6,924 bases of DNA from an uncultured Lachnospiraceae bacterium. Lineage in GTDB: Bacteria > Bacillota > Clostridia > Lachnospirales > Lachnospiraceae. Location: the NCBI GenBank assembly GCA_900313265.1, contig OMRN01000089.1:1-6924 (forward strand), given 5' to 3'. The notes beneath the pieces were generated by a model, which did no database searches, was not told the origin of the DNA, and saw only the letters and a list, made by a program, of their open reading frames with translations. The translations under genes were made by a program, and so were the position numbers. Shown one piece after another: positions 1-6,681 of this stretch; the first letter of the stretch is position 1, and each line of letters begins with the position of its first letter.

Positions 1-261
1 GAAAGCCTCGATGAAATCGAACTATCCTATGCCATTACCATCCATAAATCACAGGGAAGCGAATATCCGGCCGTGATTATTCCGCTTTTTGATGTGCCGA
101 AAATGCTTACCAGCCGGAATCTTCTGTATACCGCCGTCAGCCGCGGAACGAAATGCGTCATGATTATGGGCGATTTTTCCGTGGTTCGTAAAATGACGGA
201 AACGCTCGGGGAGCAGAAGCGTTACACGACGCTTTCACTCCGGTTAAATGAGGTGTTATAA
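1..261 (+). CDS. recD2: RecD2-type ATP-dependent DNA helicase, C-terminal fragment
   Basis: Only the last 86 codons are present; the gene begins before the window and the frame is open from base 1 to the TAA at 259-261. The visible part carries two superfamily 1B helicase signatures: a motif V-like stretch YAITIHKSQGSEYP (about residues 10-23 of the fragment) and a motif VI-like stretch LLYTAVSRGTK (about residues 41-51), the latter supplying the arginine finger for ATP hydrolysis. Their spacing and the short tail after motif VI fit the end of RecD2/TraA-like 5'-3' helicases, which act without RecBC in Gram-positive bacteria in DNA repair and replication-fork processing. The gene ends 21 bases before comF on the same strand, so the two are probably co-transcribed. 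Other SF1B helicases (RecD, TraA) share these motifs, so RecD2 is a family-level call. Confidence 0.85.
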   Translation, partial: ESLDEIELSYAITIHKSQGSEYPAVIIPLFDVPKMLTSRNLLYTAVSRGTKCVMIMGDFSVVRKMTETLGEQKRYTTLSLRLNEVL

Positions 262-282
262 CAGCAGGGAAAAGGAGAGGTA

Positions 283-1026
283 TTGGATAAAAGTATTGTT
301 TGGCATGACGGAAGAAACTTAAAAGAAACTGTCTCCGGCCTTTTCTTTCCCATGCACTGCCCCGTATGCGACCGTGCGCTCCCTTTTTCTTCGGAAATCT
401 GTCCGGAGTGCGAACGGGTCCTGCGGCGGGTGAAAGCACCGGTGTGTGCCAAATGCGGGAAACACATCCGCCGGGCTGGGGATATATACTGCTTTGACTG
501 TCTTCGGAACCCCAAACCTTTTATGCGGGGTTTTTCTTTGTATGAATACGCATCCGTGCATGACAGCGTGTCGCGTTTTAAGAACCTCGGCCGGCCGGAT
601 TACGGCATATTCTACGGCAGGCAGATGGGGAGATTCCTGCTGCGAAACTGGCGCGGACCGTGGCCGGAGGCTCTGATTCCGATTCCGCTTCATCCGGATA
701 AGGAAAGACTTCGCGGTTACAACCAGTCGGCGGTTCTGGCACAGGAGATTGAAAAACTGACGGGGATCCCTCTTCGGGAAGATATTCTGATTCGGACAAA
801 TCAGACGAAAGTACAGAAGAATCTGGGCCGTATGGAGCGCCAAAAGAATATGAAAAAGGCTTTTCAACTTCACAAAAATGATGTAAAATTAAAGACTGTA
901 GTATTAGTGGATGATGTATACACGACCGGAAGCACGATTGCTGCCGCAACCGATGTTTTAAAAAGTGCGGGTGTGGAAGATGTGTATTATATCACGCTTG
1001 CGATAGGGGCAGGATTAAAGAAATGA
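283..1026 (+). CDS. comF: ComF family protein (zinc-finger plus phosphoribosyltransferase-like domain)
   Basis: The 247-residue protein has the two-part ComF layout. The N-terminal zinc-binding region has four CxxC pairs (C26/C29, C40/C43, C55/C58, C70/C73). A type I phosphoribosyltransferase-like domain follows, with the family signature IPIPLHP...RGYNQ (about 132-148) and a PRPP-binding loop VVLVDDVYTTGST (206-218). In naturally transformable Firmicutes, ComFC helps internalise single-stranded DNA with the ComFA helicase; in other Clostridia the role is unproven, and no comFA is visible here. The start is TTG at 283, supported by AGGAGAGG at 273-280; no ATG gives a full zinc finger with comparable N-terminal length. 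The next gene begins within the stop codon (ATGA, 1023-1026), showing translational coupling. Length is normal for the family. Confidence 0.92.
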   Translation: MDKSIVWHDGRNLKETVSGLFFPMHCPVCDRALPFSSEICPECERVLRRVKAPVCAKCGKHIRRAGDIYCFDCLRNPKPFMRGFSLYEYASVHDSVSRFKNLGRPDYGIFYGRQMGRFLLRNWRGPWPEALIPIPLHPDKERLRGYNQSAVLAQEIEKLTGIPLREDILIRTNQTKVQKNLGRMERQKNMKKAFQLHKNDVKLKTVVLVDDVYTTGSTIAAATDVLKSAGVEDVYYITLAIGAGLKK

Positions 1027-1430
1027 TTAACGAACAGAGAACGATATTAATGACCCGCCTTGCCATGCATGACAAGAGAGAGGGAAAGGAAAACAAAAAT
1101 ATCGGAACCTATTTCCGCAGCGATTATATCGGCATGCGCTTAATCGGGTGCGTGATTTCGGCTACGATTTCCTTCTTTCTCGGATTCGGACTGTATGTTC
1201 TTTATGATTCGGAGAATTTTGTAAACAGTATTTATCGTGCGGATATCACGGAACTGGCCGGAAAAATTCTCTTATATTACGTAATTTTTGTTGTGGCATA
1301 TTCACTGATTGCCTATATTGTTTTTGCCTTCCGTTACAGGAAAGCGAGATCCCGTCTGAAAGTTTATTTCAATAATCTGAGACGGCTTCAGATTCTCTAT
1401 CAGAGAGAAAGAAAGGAAAGAAGACAGTAA
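1023..1430 (+). CDS. Small two-helix membrane protein, function unknown
   Basis: I do not recognise a named family. The 135-residue protein has a charged, hydrophilic N-terminus (residues 1-36), a hydrophobic helix at about 37-61, a short probably extracytoplasmic loop (about 62-80), a second helix at about 81-104, and a strongly basic C-terminal helix rich in Arg and Lys (105-135) that should stay in the cytoplasm. Both ends are therefore predicted inside. The start overlaps the comF stop (ATGA), with AGGA at 1011-1014 as the likely ribosome binding site, and the stop overlaps the next start (TAATG). This points to coupled synthesis with the downstream membrane protein, so the two may form a complex. 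Proximity to cdaA makes an envelope or c-di-AMP-related role possible, but that is inference from position only. Confidence 0.8.
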   Translation: MINEQRTILMTRLAMHDKREGKENKNIGTYFRSDYIGMRLIGCVISATISFFLGFGLYVLYDSENFVNSIYRADITELAGKILLYYVIFVVAYSLIAYIVFAFRYRKARSRLKVYFNNLRRLQILYQRERKERRQ

Positions 1431-2410
1431 TGACAAAACTACTGGAAATCCGGGAGCTTGTGAAAAACTTCTACGGAAAATATGAAAACTTCATTGTTCC
1501 CGTGCTGAAGTTCTTACTTGCACTCGTTACGTTCCTTACCATCAATTCCAAAATCGGATTTATGGAGAAGTTTGCGAAGTTTCCCATTGCACTGATTCTG
1601 GCGCTTCTTTGCTCCTTCCTTCCCCTGAATTTTCTTGTACTTTCGGCAGCGGCTATCTGTCTTCTGCATTTGTACGCACTTTCGCTTGAAGCGGCTGCGG
1701 TTGTCGGAATCATTTTTCTGATTCTGTTTCTGCTGTATTTCCGTTTCAGTCCGAAAGACGGAGTCGTGGCGGTTATGTTGCCGCTTGCTTTCTGTCTGAA
1801 GATTCCCTGCGCCGTAACACTTGCGGCCGGTCTTTTAGGCGGCCCCGGAACGGCAGTCAGTGTCGGATGCGGCGTTATTGCTTATTATTCCCTGGATTTT
1901 GTAGCCAGCATTTCCAAGACGGCGGACGGCGGAATCAATATGTCGGAAATGGCGACAAAGTTTAAATCCGTAATCGACGGAATCATCGGAAACAAAGGAA
2001 TGCTTGTTGCGGTTGTTGCTTTTTCGCTCGCAACGCTGGTTGTATACATTATCCGCAGAATGAATATCGATCATGCATGGATTATCGCGATGATTACCGG
2101 ATCGCTTTTAAATATTCTGATTCTGTTTGTCGGCGATCTGGCGCTGAATACCCAGGTTCCGGTTGCCGGTACGATTTTCGGTACCTTAATCGGTCTGGCC
2201 ATTGCGTTTGTCATTAAATTCTTTATCTTCAATCTCGATTATGCAAGGACGGAGAAAGTCCAGTTTGAGGATGATGAATACTATTATTACGTAAAAGCGG
2301 TTCCGAAGGTTTCTTTGGTTTCTTCGGATAAAAAGGTGAAGAAAGTACGTACCGCGGGCGGTACGGGCGCCAGGAGGCCAAGGCCGACAGGAAAATCCGG
2401 CAGGGAATAA
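1430..2410 (+). CDS. Polytopic membrane protein with acidic/tyrosine-rich C-terminal motif, function unknown
   Basis: The 326-residue protein is strongly hydrophobic, with roughly eight membrane segments (about 21-40, 52-65, 66-84, 86-104, 111-135, 138-158, 190-208, 215-236 and 247-267; the first few could be counted differently). A hydrophilic loop of about 30 residues lies between 159 and 189. The C-terminal cytoplasmic tail has a distinctive motif QFEDDEYYYYVKAVPK (278-293) with four consecutive tyrosines, then a Lys/Arg/Gly-rich end. No ATP-binding, catalytic or solute-binding motif is visible, so a transporter label would be a guess. The start at 1430 shares one base with the preceding stop and is preceded by AAGGAA at 1413-1418. 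It is the last gene before cdaA, separated by 79 bases. An accessory role for the CdaA membrane complex is a hypothesis from context. Confidence 0.8.
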   Translation: MTKLLEIRELVKNFYGKYENFIVPVLKFLLALVTFLTINSKIGFMEKFAKFPIALILALLCSFLPLNFLVLSAAAICLLHLYALSLEAAAVVGIIFLILFLLYFRFSPKDGVVAVMLPLAFCLKIPCAVTLAAGLLGGPGTAVSVGCGVIAYYSLDFVASISKTADGGINMSEMATKFKSVIDGIIGNKGMLVAVVAFSLATLVVYIIRRMNIDHAWIIAMITGSLLNILILFVGDLALNTQVPVAGTIFGTLIGLAIAFVIKFFIFNLDYARTEKVQFEDDEYYYYVKAVPKVSLVSSDKKVKKVRTAGGTGARRPRPTGKSGRE

Positions 2411-2453
2411 ACGGGTGCCGGAGCGAAATAAGTAAAGAACGAAAAAAGGAACA

Positions 2454-2480
2454 TTCCCGTAGTCAGAAAAAGTACGGGAA
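2454..2480 (+). promoter_or_regulatory. Hairpin overlapping the cdaA ribosome binding site
   Basis: TTCCCGTA (2454-2461) and TACGGGAA (2473-2480) are perfect 8-base complements separated by an 11-base A-rich loop. The only plausible Shine-Dalgarno sequence for cdaA, GGGAAG at 2476-2481, lies in the 3' arm, 8 bases before the ATG at 2490. If the stem forms in the mRNA it would hide the ribosome binding site and lower cdaA translation. There is no U-tract after the stem, so it is not a terminator. The pairing is seen directly; the regulatory role is inference. Confidence 0.45.
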
Positions 2481-2489
2481 GCAGAATAA

Positions 2490-3476
2490 ATGGAAAGAGT
2501 GGCAAGTGTCATAAGTGAATATATTTCCGCATTCCGTCTGCCGAAGGTGGAATTTTTTGACGTGGTCGAAATTCTGATTCTGGCATTCATTCTGTATGAA
2601 GCGATGGTGTGGGTGAAAAATACAAGAGCATGGGCAATCGTAAAAGGACTGGCCATTGTTCTGGTATTTATGGCCGTTGCGGTTTTATTCAATATGACCA
2701 CGATTATCTGGCTGGCAAAGAGCCTGTTTACCATTATCTCGTTAGCGGTTATCGTAGCGCTGCAGCCGGAAATCCGGCGTCTGATTGAGGAACTGGGGCA
2801 GACCAATTTCATCAGTGCCCTTATCAAACTCGAGGACCGGAAAGAAGAAGGCCGTTTTTCCGATAAGACATTAAATGAGATTATCGTTGCCAGCTATGAA
2901 ATGGGACGCGTAAAAACAGGAGCACTGATTGTTATCGAGCATGATTCGCCGCTCGGCGAATACGAGCGTACCGGTATTGCGGTCGATGCGGTTGTAACGA
3001 GTCAGCTTCTGATTAATATTTTTGAGCATAATACGCCTTTGCATGACGGAGCCGTCATCGTAAGGGGAGACCGTGTGGCAGCGGCGACCTGTTATCTGCC
3101 GTTATCCGACCAGCGTACACTGAGCAAGGATTTGGGAACCAGACACCGTGCGGCAGTCGGCATTTCCGAGAACACGGACTCCATGACCGTGGTTGTCAGT
3201 GAAGAGACCGGAAAAGTAAGTGTGGCTTACGGCGGAGAGTTATACCGTGCCCTGGATGCAGCCGAACTTCGGGAGAAGCTCGAAATGATTCAGGATAAGA
3301 AGGTTAAGGACAAGAAATTCGGTTTTCTGAAAAAAGAAGCGGAAAAAACCGACGAAGAGAAACTCGAAGAAGCCAAGGCCAGGGCAGAAGAAAAACAGCG
3401 TAAGAAACTGCCCAAGAAGTATACAAAAAAAGTGAAGCAGGAAGAAAATGAAGGAAAAACTGACTCACAATCTTGA
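2490..3476 (+). CDS. cdaA: Membrane diadenylate cyclase CdaA (c-di-AMP synthase)
   Basis: CdaA condenses two ATP into cyclic di-AMP, the essential second messenger for potassium, osmotic and cell-wall homeostasis in Firmicutes. The 328-residue protein has three N-terminal membrane helices (about 23-43, 51-68, 74-91), a linker containing LQPEIRRLIEELG (91-103), and a cytoplasmic DAC domain with the catalytic DGA motif (D186-A188, in PLHDGAVIV) and the RHR motif (218-220, in GTRHRAAVG). The ATG at 2490 is fixed by an in-frame TAA directly upstream (2487-2489). An unusual feature is the last 60 or so residues (about 267-328), a highly charged Lys/Glu tail likely to be helical or disordered, which makes the protein longer than the roughly 270-residue Bacillus CdaA. 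The gene overlaps cdaR by 29 bases and is followed by glmM, the conserved order of the c-di-AMP module. Confidence 0.96.
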   Translation: MERVASVISEYISAFRLPKVEFFDVVEILILAFILYEAMVWVKNTRAWAIVKGLAIVLVFMAVAVLFNMTTIIWLAKSLFTIISLAVIVALQPEIRRLIEELGQTNFISALIKLEDRKEEGRFSDKTLNEIIVASYEMGRVKTGALIVIEHDSPLGEYERTGIAVDAVVTSQLLINIFEHNTPLHDGAVIVRGDRVAAATCYLPLSDQRTLSKDLGTRHRAAVGISENTDSMTVVVSEETGKVSVAYGGELYRALDAAELREKLEMIQDKKVKDKKFGFLKKEAEKTDEEKLEEAKARAEEKQRKKLPKKYTKKVKQEENEGKTDSQS

Positions 3477-4728
3477 TTTGAAGATACTGGCACTGGTATT
3501 TGCCGTAATCCTCTGGCTGATTGTGGTAAATATCGATGATCCCGTAAAAAGCGTCCAATTCTCCGGAGTTGAGGTGCAGATTCTGCATGCCTCCGAACTG
3601 GAAAAGCAGGGACTGTGCTATGAGGTGGCGGACAATACCAATATCGTGGATGTTACCGTCAGCGGCAGAAGAAGCATTGTGGAAGAAATTTCGGAAGAAA
3701 ACATTACCGCTACGGCGGATATGAAAGACTTAACCAGCATGAATACCATCAGCATTCATGTTTCGTCCAATAAATCACCGAATGATCTGGACAGTATCAA
3801 ATCGAGTTCCGAAAATGTCAAACTGAATATCGAGGAACTTCTTACCATTTCCAAACGAATTCAGGTGGAAACCTCGGGAACTCCGGAGGACGGATATATT
3901 CTCGGAAACCGTACCATCGATTTAAACCAGGTGGAAGTTTCCGGACCGAAGTCGATTGTCAGCCAGGTTGAAACGGCAAAAGCCACGGTGGATGTAAGCG
4001 GTGTGAATTCCAATATTTCCGCTTCCGTTCCGATTTTTCTTTATGACGAAGAAGGAAACCGTATCGAATCCAGCCGTATCCATATGAATATCAGTTCCAT
4101 CAATGTAACCCAGGAAATTCTCTTCTCGAAGGAAGTTCCGGTTGTATATGAGTTTACGGGAACTCCGGAAGAAGGATACGCACTGACGGGTGAAGTGATT
4201 ACGGATTATGATACCGTAAAGGTTTGCGGAAGAAGATCGCTGCTTGACAATATTTCGACGATTTATGTCCGCTCCGAGGATCTGGATGTAACCGGAGAAC
4301 ATACCAACAAGACGGTTGAACTCAATCTTCGCGATTATCTTCCGGCCAGTGTGGATTTTGCGGACAAGACTTTTGACGGTAATGTGGTTGTTACCGCAAT
4401 TATCCGGAGAGAAACCTACACGATTATTACGGCGGATATCGCCGATGTCAGGATAGAAGGTGTTCCGGAGGAAGCTTCGGCGGAGATTATCTCGGACGGA
4501 ACCTATGTCGAAGACGGAAAGGTGAAAATCCGGATTTACGGTCTTTCGGAATATCTGGCGGAAGTCGATGAGGCTCATCTGAATATCGTACTGGATTTAA
4601 ATGAGTATGCGGCGCAGAACGGAATGACGTCCGTCGGAACGGGTACCTATCATATTGTTCCGACCATATCCCTTCCGGAAGGCGTTCATTTAGAAGACGG
4701 TTGTACAATTACAGTCAGAGTATATTAA
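3448..4728 (+). CDS. cdaR: CdaR / YbbR-domain regulator of CdaA
   Basis: The 426-residue protein has a short cytoplasmic N-terminus, one signal-anchor helix (about 11-29, rich in Leu, Ile and Val), and an extracytoplasmic part that I divide into four YbbR-like repeats (about 33-130, 131-224, 225-322, 323-426). Internal duplication is visible: ETSGTPEDGY near 141-150 and EFTGTPEEGY near 235-244, each followed by a V-x-V-x-G-x-x-S-[IL]-[VL] strand (VEVSGPKSIV, VKVCGRRSLL; also VTVSGRRSIV at 69-78). In Bacillus, Listeria and Staphylococcus, CdaR (YbbR) binds the membrane part of CdaA and adjusts its activity, probably in response to envelope conditions. The ATG at 3448 lies inside the 3' end of cdaA, with AGGAAG at 3439-3444, so translation is probably coupled. 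Length and repeat number are typical. Confidence 0.95.
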   Translation: MKEKLTHNLDLKILALVFAVILWLIVVNIDDPVKSVQFSGVEVQILHASELEKQGLCYEVADNTNIVDVTVSGRRSIVEEISEENITATADMKDLTSMNTISIHVSSNKSPNDLDSIKSSSENVKLNIEELLTISKRIQVETSGTPEDGYILGNRTIDLNQVEVSGPKSIVSQVETAKATVDVSGVNSNISASVPIFLYDEEGNRIESSRIHMNISSINVTQEILFSKEVPVVYEFTGTPEEGYALTGEVITDYDTVKVCGRRSLLDNISTIYVRSEDLDVTGEHTNKTVELNLRDYLPASVDFADKTFDGNVVVTAIIRRETYTIITADIADVRIEGVPEEASAEIISDGTYVEDGKVKIRIYGLSEYLAEVDEAHLNIVLDLNEYAAQNGMTSVGTGTYHIVPTISLPEGVHLEDGCTITVRVY

Positions 4729-4749
4729 AAGAGAAAAGAGGTAAAGAAC

Positions 4750-6099
4750 ATGGGAAGACTATTCGGAACAGACGGTGTAAGAGGTGTTGCAAATGAGGAA
4801 CTGACCCCGCTTCTTGCGATGCAGCTCGGACAGGCGGGAGCTTATGTGCTGACAAAGGAAACCAATCACAAGCCGACCATCATGGTTGGATGCGATACCA
4901 GAATTTCCGGAGACATGCTGGCGAATGCACTGATGGCCGGAGCGTGCTCGGTTGGTGCAAATGCGGTTTATGTAGGTGTTCTTCCTACCCCGGCGGTAGC
5001 CTATCTTACACAGAAATACAAAGTGGATGCAGGTGTCGTTATTTCCGCTTCTCATAATCCCGTGGAGTTTAATGGAATTAAGTTTTTTGACGGAAACGGA
5101 TACAAGCTTCCGGACGCGCTGGAAGATGAAATCGAAGCACTGATTAAGAATAATATGGAAGGCGTGAAATTCCCTACCGGATCCGGCGTCGGAAAAATCA
5201 AATACCGTACGGATGCAAGAGAAGAGTACATTAACCACTCCATTCGTTCCGTCAATGTGGATCTTTCCTCTTTAAAGATTGTAGTGGACTGTGCGGAAGG
5301 TGCTTCCTATTATACTTCCGTAGAGGCATTAAAAGAACTCGGTGCCAACGTGGTTGCCATTCATAACAATCCGGACGGAACCAATATTAATGCGAACTGC
5401 GGCTCTACTCATATGGAAGAACTCTGTGCAAGAGTTGTTTATGAGAAAGCGAATCTCGGTATCGCATTTGACGGAGATGCCGACAGAATGCTGGCCGTTG
5501 ATGAGAACGGAAAGCTTGTTGACGGTGACCAGATCATGTCGATTATCGGAAATCATATGAAAGATCAGGGAACCTTAAAGCAGAATACCATTGTGGTTAC
5601 GGTTATGAGTAACCTCGGCATGACGCTGATGGCAAAAGAACACGGCATTAACTTAGAGCAGACCAAGGTTGGTGACCGTTATGTTCTCGAACATATGAAA
5701 GAGCATGATTACAATCTCGGCGGAGAGCAGTCCGGACATATTATTTTCTTAGACCGTAATACGACCGGTGACGGCCTATTAAGTGCACTTTTGCTTCTGC
5801 AGGTTATCGTGGATACCGGAAAGAAACTTTCCGAACTGGCTTCCATTATGGAGGTTCTTCCTCAGGCACTGGTTAACGCAAAGGTTCCGAATCATAAGAA
5901 AGAGCATTATATGGAATATCCGGAAATCGCCGCAGCCATTGATGAACTGAATAAGAAATTTGCCGGAGAGGGAAGAGTACTTATTCGTCCGTCCGGAACA
6001 GAGCCGATGGTACGTGTTATGATTGAAGGAAAAGATCAGAAGATGATCGAGCAGGATGCACGCAATCTTGCGGAACTGATTCAGAATACCGTACTGTAA
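4750..6099 (+). CDS. glmM: Phosphoglucosamine mutase GlmM
   Basis: GlmM converts glucosamine-6-phosphate to glucosamine-1-phosphate, the step before UDP-GlcNAc formation for peptidoglycan, in the cytoplasm. All four alpha-D-phosphohexomutase signatures are present in the 449-residue protein: the catalytic phosphoserine loop ISASHNP with S101, the Mg-binding loop DGDADR (241-246), the sugar-binding loop GGEQSGH (324-330), and the C-terminal phosphate-binding loop RPSGTEP (413-419). The N-terminus [11 protein letters not shown] is characteristic of GlmM rather than ManB/PgcA. The ATG at 4750 has AAGAGG at 4736-4741, 8 bases upstream, and starts 21 bases after cdaR. Known Firmicutes GlmM proteins bind the CdaA cyclase domain and inhibit it, so the three-gene order links precursor synthesis to c-di-AMP level. 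Full length, no lesions seen. Confidence 0.98.
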   Translation: MGRLFGTDGVRGVANEELTPLLAMQLGQAGAYVLTKETNHKPTIMVGCDTRISGDMLANALMAGACSVGANAVYVGVLPTPAVAYLTQKYKVDAGVVISASHNPVEFNGIKFFDGNGYKLPDALEDEIEALIKNNMEGVKFPTGSGVGKIKYRTDAREEYINHSIRSVNVDLSSLKIVVDCAEGASYYTSVEALKELGANVVAIHNNPDGTNINANCGSTHMEELCARVVYEKANLGIAFDGDADRMLAVDENGKLVDGDQIMSIIGNHMKDQGTLKQNTIVVTVMSNLGMTLMAKEHGINLEQTKVGDRYVLEHMKEHDYNLGGEQSGHIIFLDRNTTGDGLLSALLLLQVIVDTGKKLSELASIMEVLPQALVNAKVPNHKKEHYMEYPEIAAAIDELNKKFAGEGRVLIRPSGTEPMVRVMIEGKDQKMIEQDARNLAELIQNTVL

Positions 6100-6107
6100 A
6101 AGCTGTA

Positions 6108-6134
6108 GCCGTGCTTTAGCGGGTTAAAGTTTTT
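6108..6134 (+). terminator. Weak possible intrinsic terminator after glmM
   Basis: CTTTA (6114-6118) pairs with TAAAG (6125-6129) around a 6-base loop, and a T5 run (6130-6134) follows directly. An alternative bulged stem pairs 6107-6114 with 6119-6125. Either stem is short and weak, so termination would be partial at best. The position just after the glmM stop and before a new promoter fits an operon end. Confidence 0.3.
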
Positions 6135-6137
6135 GTG

Positions 6138-6167
6138 TTGATAAGTATAAAAAGAATATGGTATAAT
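6138..6167 (+). promoter_or_regulatory. Sigma-A-type promoter for the HPr-like gene
   Basis: A -35-like TTGATA (6138-6143) and a consensus -10 TATAAT (6162-6167) are separated by 18 bases, with a TGG extension (6159-6161) that makes an extended -10. The predicted transcription start is near 6174, giving an untranslated leader of about 172 nt before the ATG at 6347. This is the best promoter match in the window and indicates that the HPr-like gene is transcribed independently of glmM. Confidence 0.85.
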
Positions 6168-6173
6168 AACGAT

Positions 6174-6346
6174 GTGGATTATGTTTCATTCGGGGGTTTG
6201 GAACATAAGCTCATCCACACAGGATAAATGTTTAAGCGAATGAAACGCTGTATGCCGGAAAAAGGAAGGCGTGGTCGTCTCATTCAAAGGAAACGAAATA
6301 AATATTTCGGGGTTTGCAAAAGTAATAATGGATTGGAGGTACGCAA
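6174..6346 (+). promoter_or_regulatory. Long structured 5' leader of the HPr-like gene, unknown class
   Basis: The leader begins with a hairpin: TGTGGAT (6173-6179) pairs with ATCCACA (6213-6219), and inside it ATGTTTC (6181-6187) pairs with GGAACAT (6200-6206, one G-U). A second possible hairpin pairs 6238-6246 with 6277-6285 (one mismatch) and ATGCC (6252-6256) with GGCGT (6268-6272, one G-U). A competing perfect 10-base pairing, GTTTCATTCG (6183-6192) with CGAATGAAAC (6237-6246), would break both. A small hairpin CGAAAT/ATTTCG lies at 6294-6309. No U-tract terminator is present; the ribosome binding site GGAGG (6335-6339) is downstream. I compared it by eye with c-di-AMP, c-di-GMP, T-box and glmS leaders and saw no match. 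A cis-regulatory RNA is plausible but unproven. Confidence 0.45.
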
Positions 6347-6610
6347 ATGGTTAGTCAGAGCGTAGTGATTAAAAACCCTACCGGTCTCCATTTGGGACCT
6401 GCGGGAATTCTCTGTAAGGAAGCTATTCAGTATAAGTCGCTGATTACATTTCAGTTTCGTGAAAGCACAGCGAATGCCAAGAGTGTTTTAAGCGTACTCG
6501 GAGCATGCGTAAAAAGCGGAGATGAAATAAAGCTGATTTGCGAAGGGGTTGACGAAAAGGAAGCGCTTGAGCATCTGGTTGCTGTTATAGAGAACGGCCT
6601 GGGTGAGTAA
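6347..6610 (+). CDS. HPr-family phosphocarrier protein with atypical active-site loop (Gly17)
   Basis: The 87-residue protein matches HPr in length and layout. HPr carries phosphate from enzyme I to sugar-specific EIIA proteins of the PTS, via His15, and in Firmicutes is also phosphorylated on Ser46 by HPr kinase for catabolite repression. Here His15 sits in NPTGLHLGPAG (10-20) and Ser46 in NAKSVLSVLG (43-52); the end GLGE is also typical. The oddity is residue 17: the loop is normally H-x-R-P-A, but the codon at 6395-6397 is GGA (Gly). Arg17 normally stabilises phospho-His15 and contacts partners, so phosphotransfer may be weakened or changed. The ATG has a strong GGAGG 7 bases upstream. The gene has its own promoter and terminator and no ptsI beside it. 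It may be the housekeeping ptsH or a regulatory paralogue. Confidence 0.9.
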   Translation: MVSQSVVIKNPTGLHLGPAGILCKEAIQYKSLITFQFRESTANAKSVLSVLGACVKSGDEIKLICEGVDEKEALEHLVAVIENGLGE

Positions 6611-6635
6611 ATCCTATGGAACAAACAAACGTAAG

Positions 6636-6661
6636 GAGGGCGGAGTTCCGCCCTCTTTTTT
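6636..6661 (+). terminator. Strong intrinsic terminator of the HPr-like gene
   Basis: GAGGGCGG (6636-6643) pairs perfectly with CCGCCCTC (6648-6655) around the loop AGTT, followed by T6 (6656-6661). The AA before the stem could extend pairing into the T run. It begins 25 bases after the HPr stop and has no T-run on the opposite strand, so it is unidirectional. Confidence 0.93.
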
Positions 6662-6681
6662 ACCCGATTTAAAAAAATCGG

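Noticed and set aside
2186..2827. 213-codon antisense frame across the end of the membrane protein gene and the start of cdaA
   Set aside because: It is the complement of two well-supported coding regions and their gap, with no recognisable motif.
3922..4578. 218-codon antisense frame within cdaR
   Set aside because: It is the reverse reading of a well-supported YbbR gene, is low-complexity in character and has no ribosome binding site or domain signature.
6173..6219. Two inverted DnaA-box-like sequences (TGTGGATTA and TCATCCACA)
   Set aside because: Each has one mismatch to the consensus and they are the two arms of a leader hairpin just after a promoter; there is no AT-rich unwinding region or dnaA nearby.
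6252..6275. CCGGAA...GGAAG stretch resembling the SRP RNA helix 8 region
   Set aside because: The spacing and flanking pairing do not match the SRP RNA symmetric loop and tetraloop, and the segment lies in an mRNA leader without Alu-type 5' features.
6174..6346. Known riboswitch or ribozyme classes (c-di-AMP ydaO, c-di-GMP, glmS ribozyme, T-box)
   Set aside because: These were considered because of the neighbouring c-di-AMP and amino-sugar genes, but none of the conserved sequence blocks I know for these classes is present.
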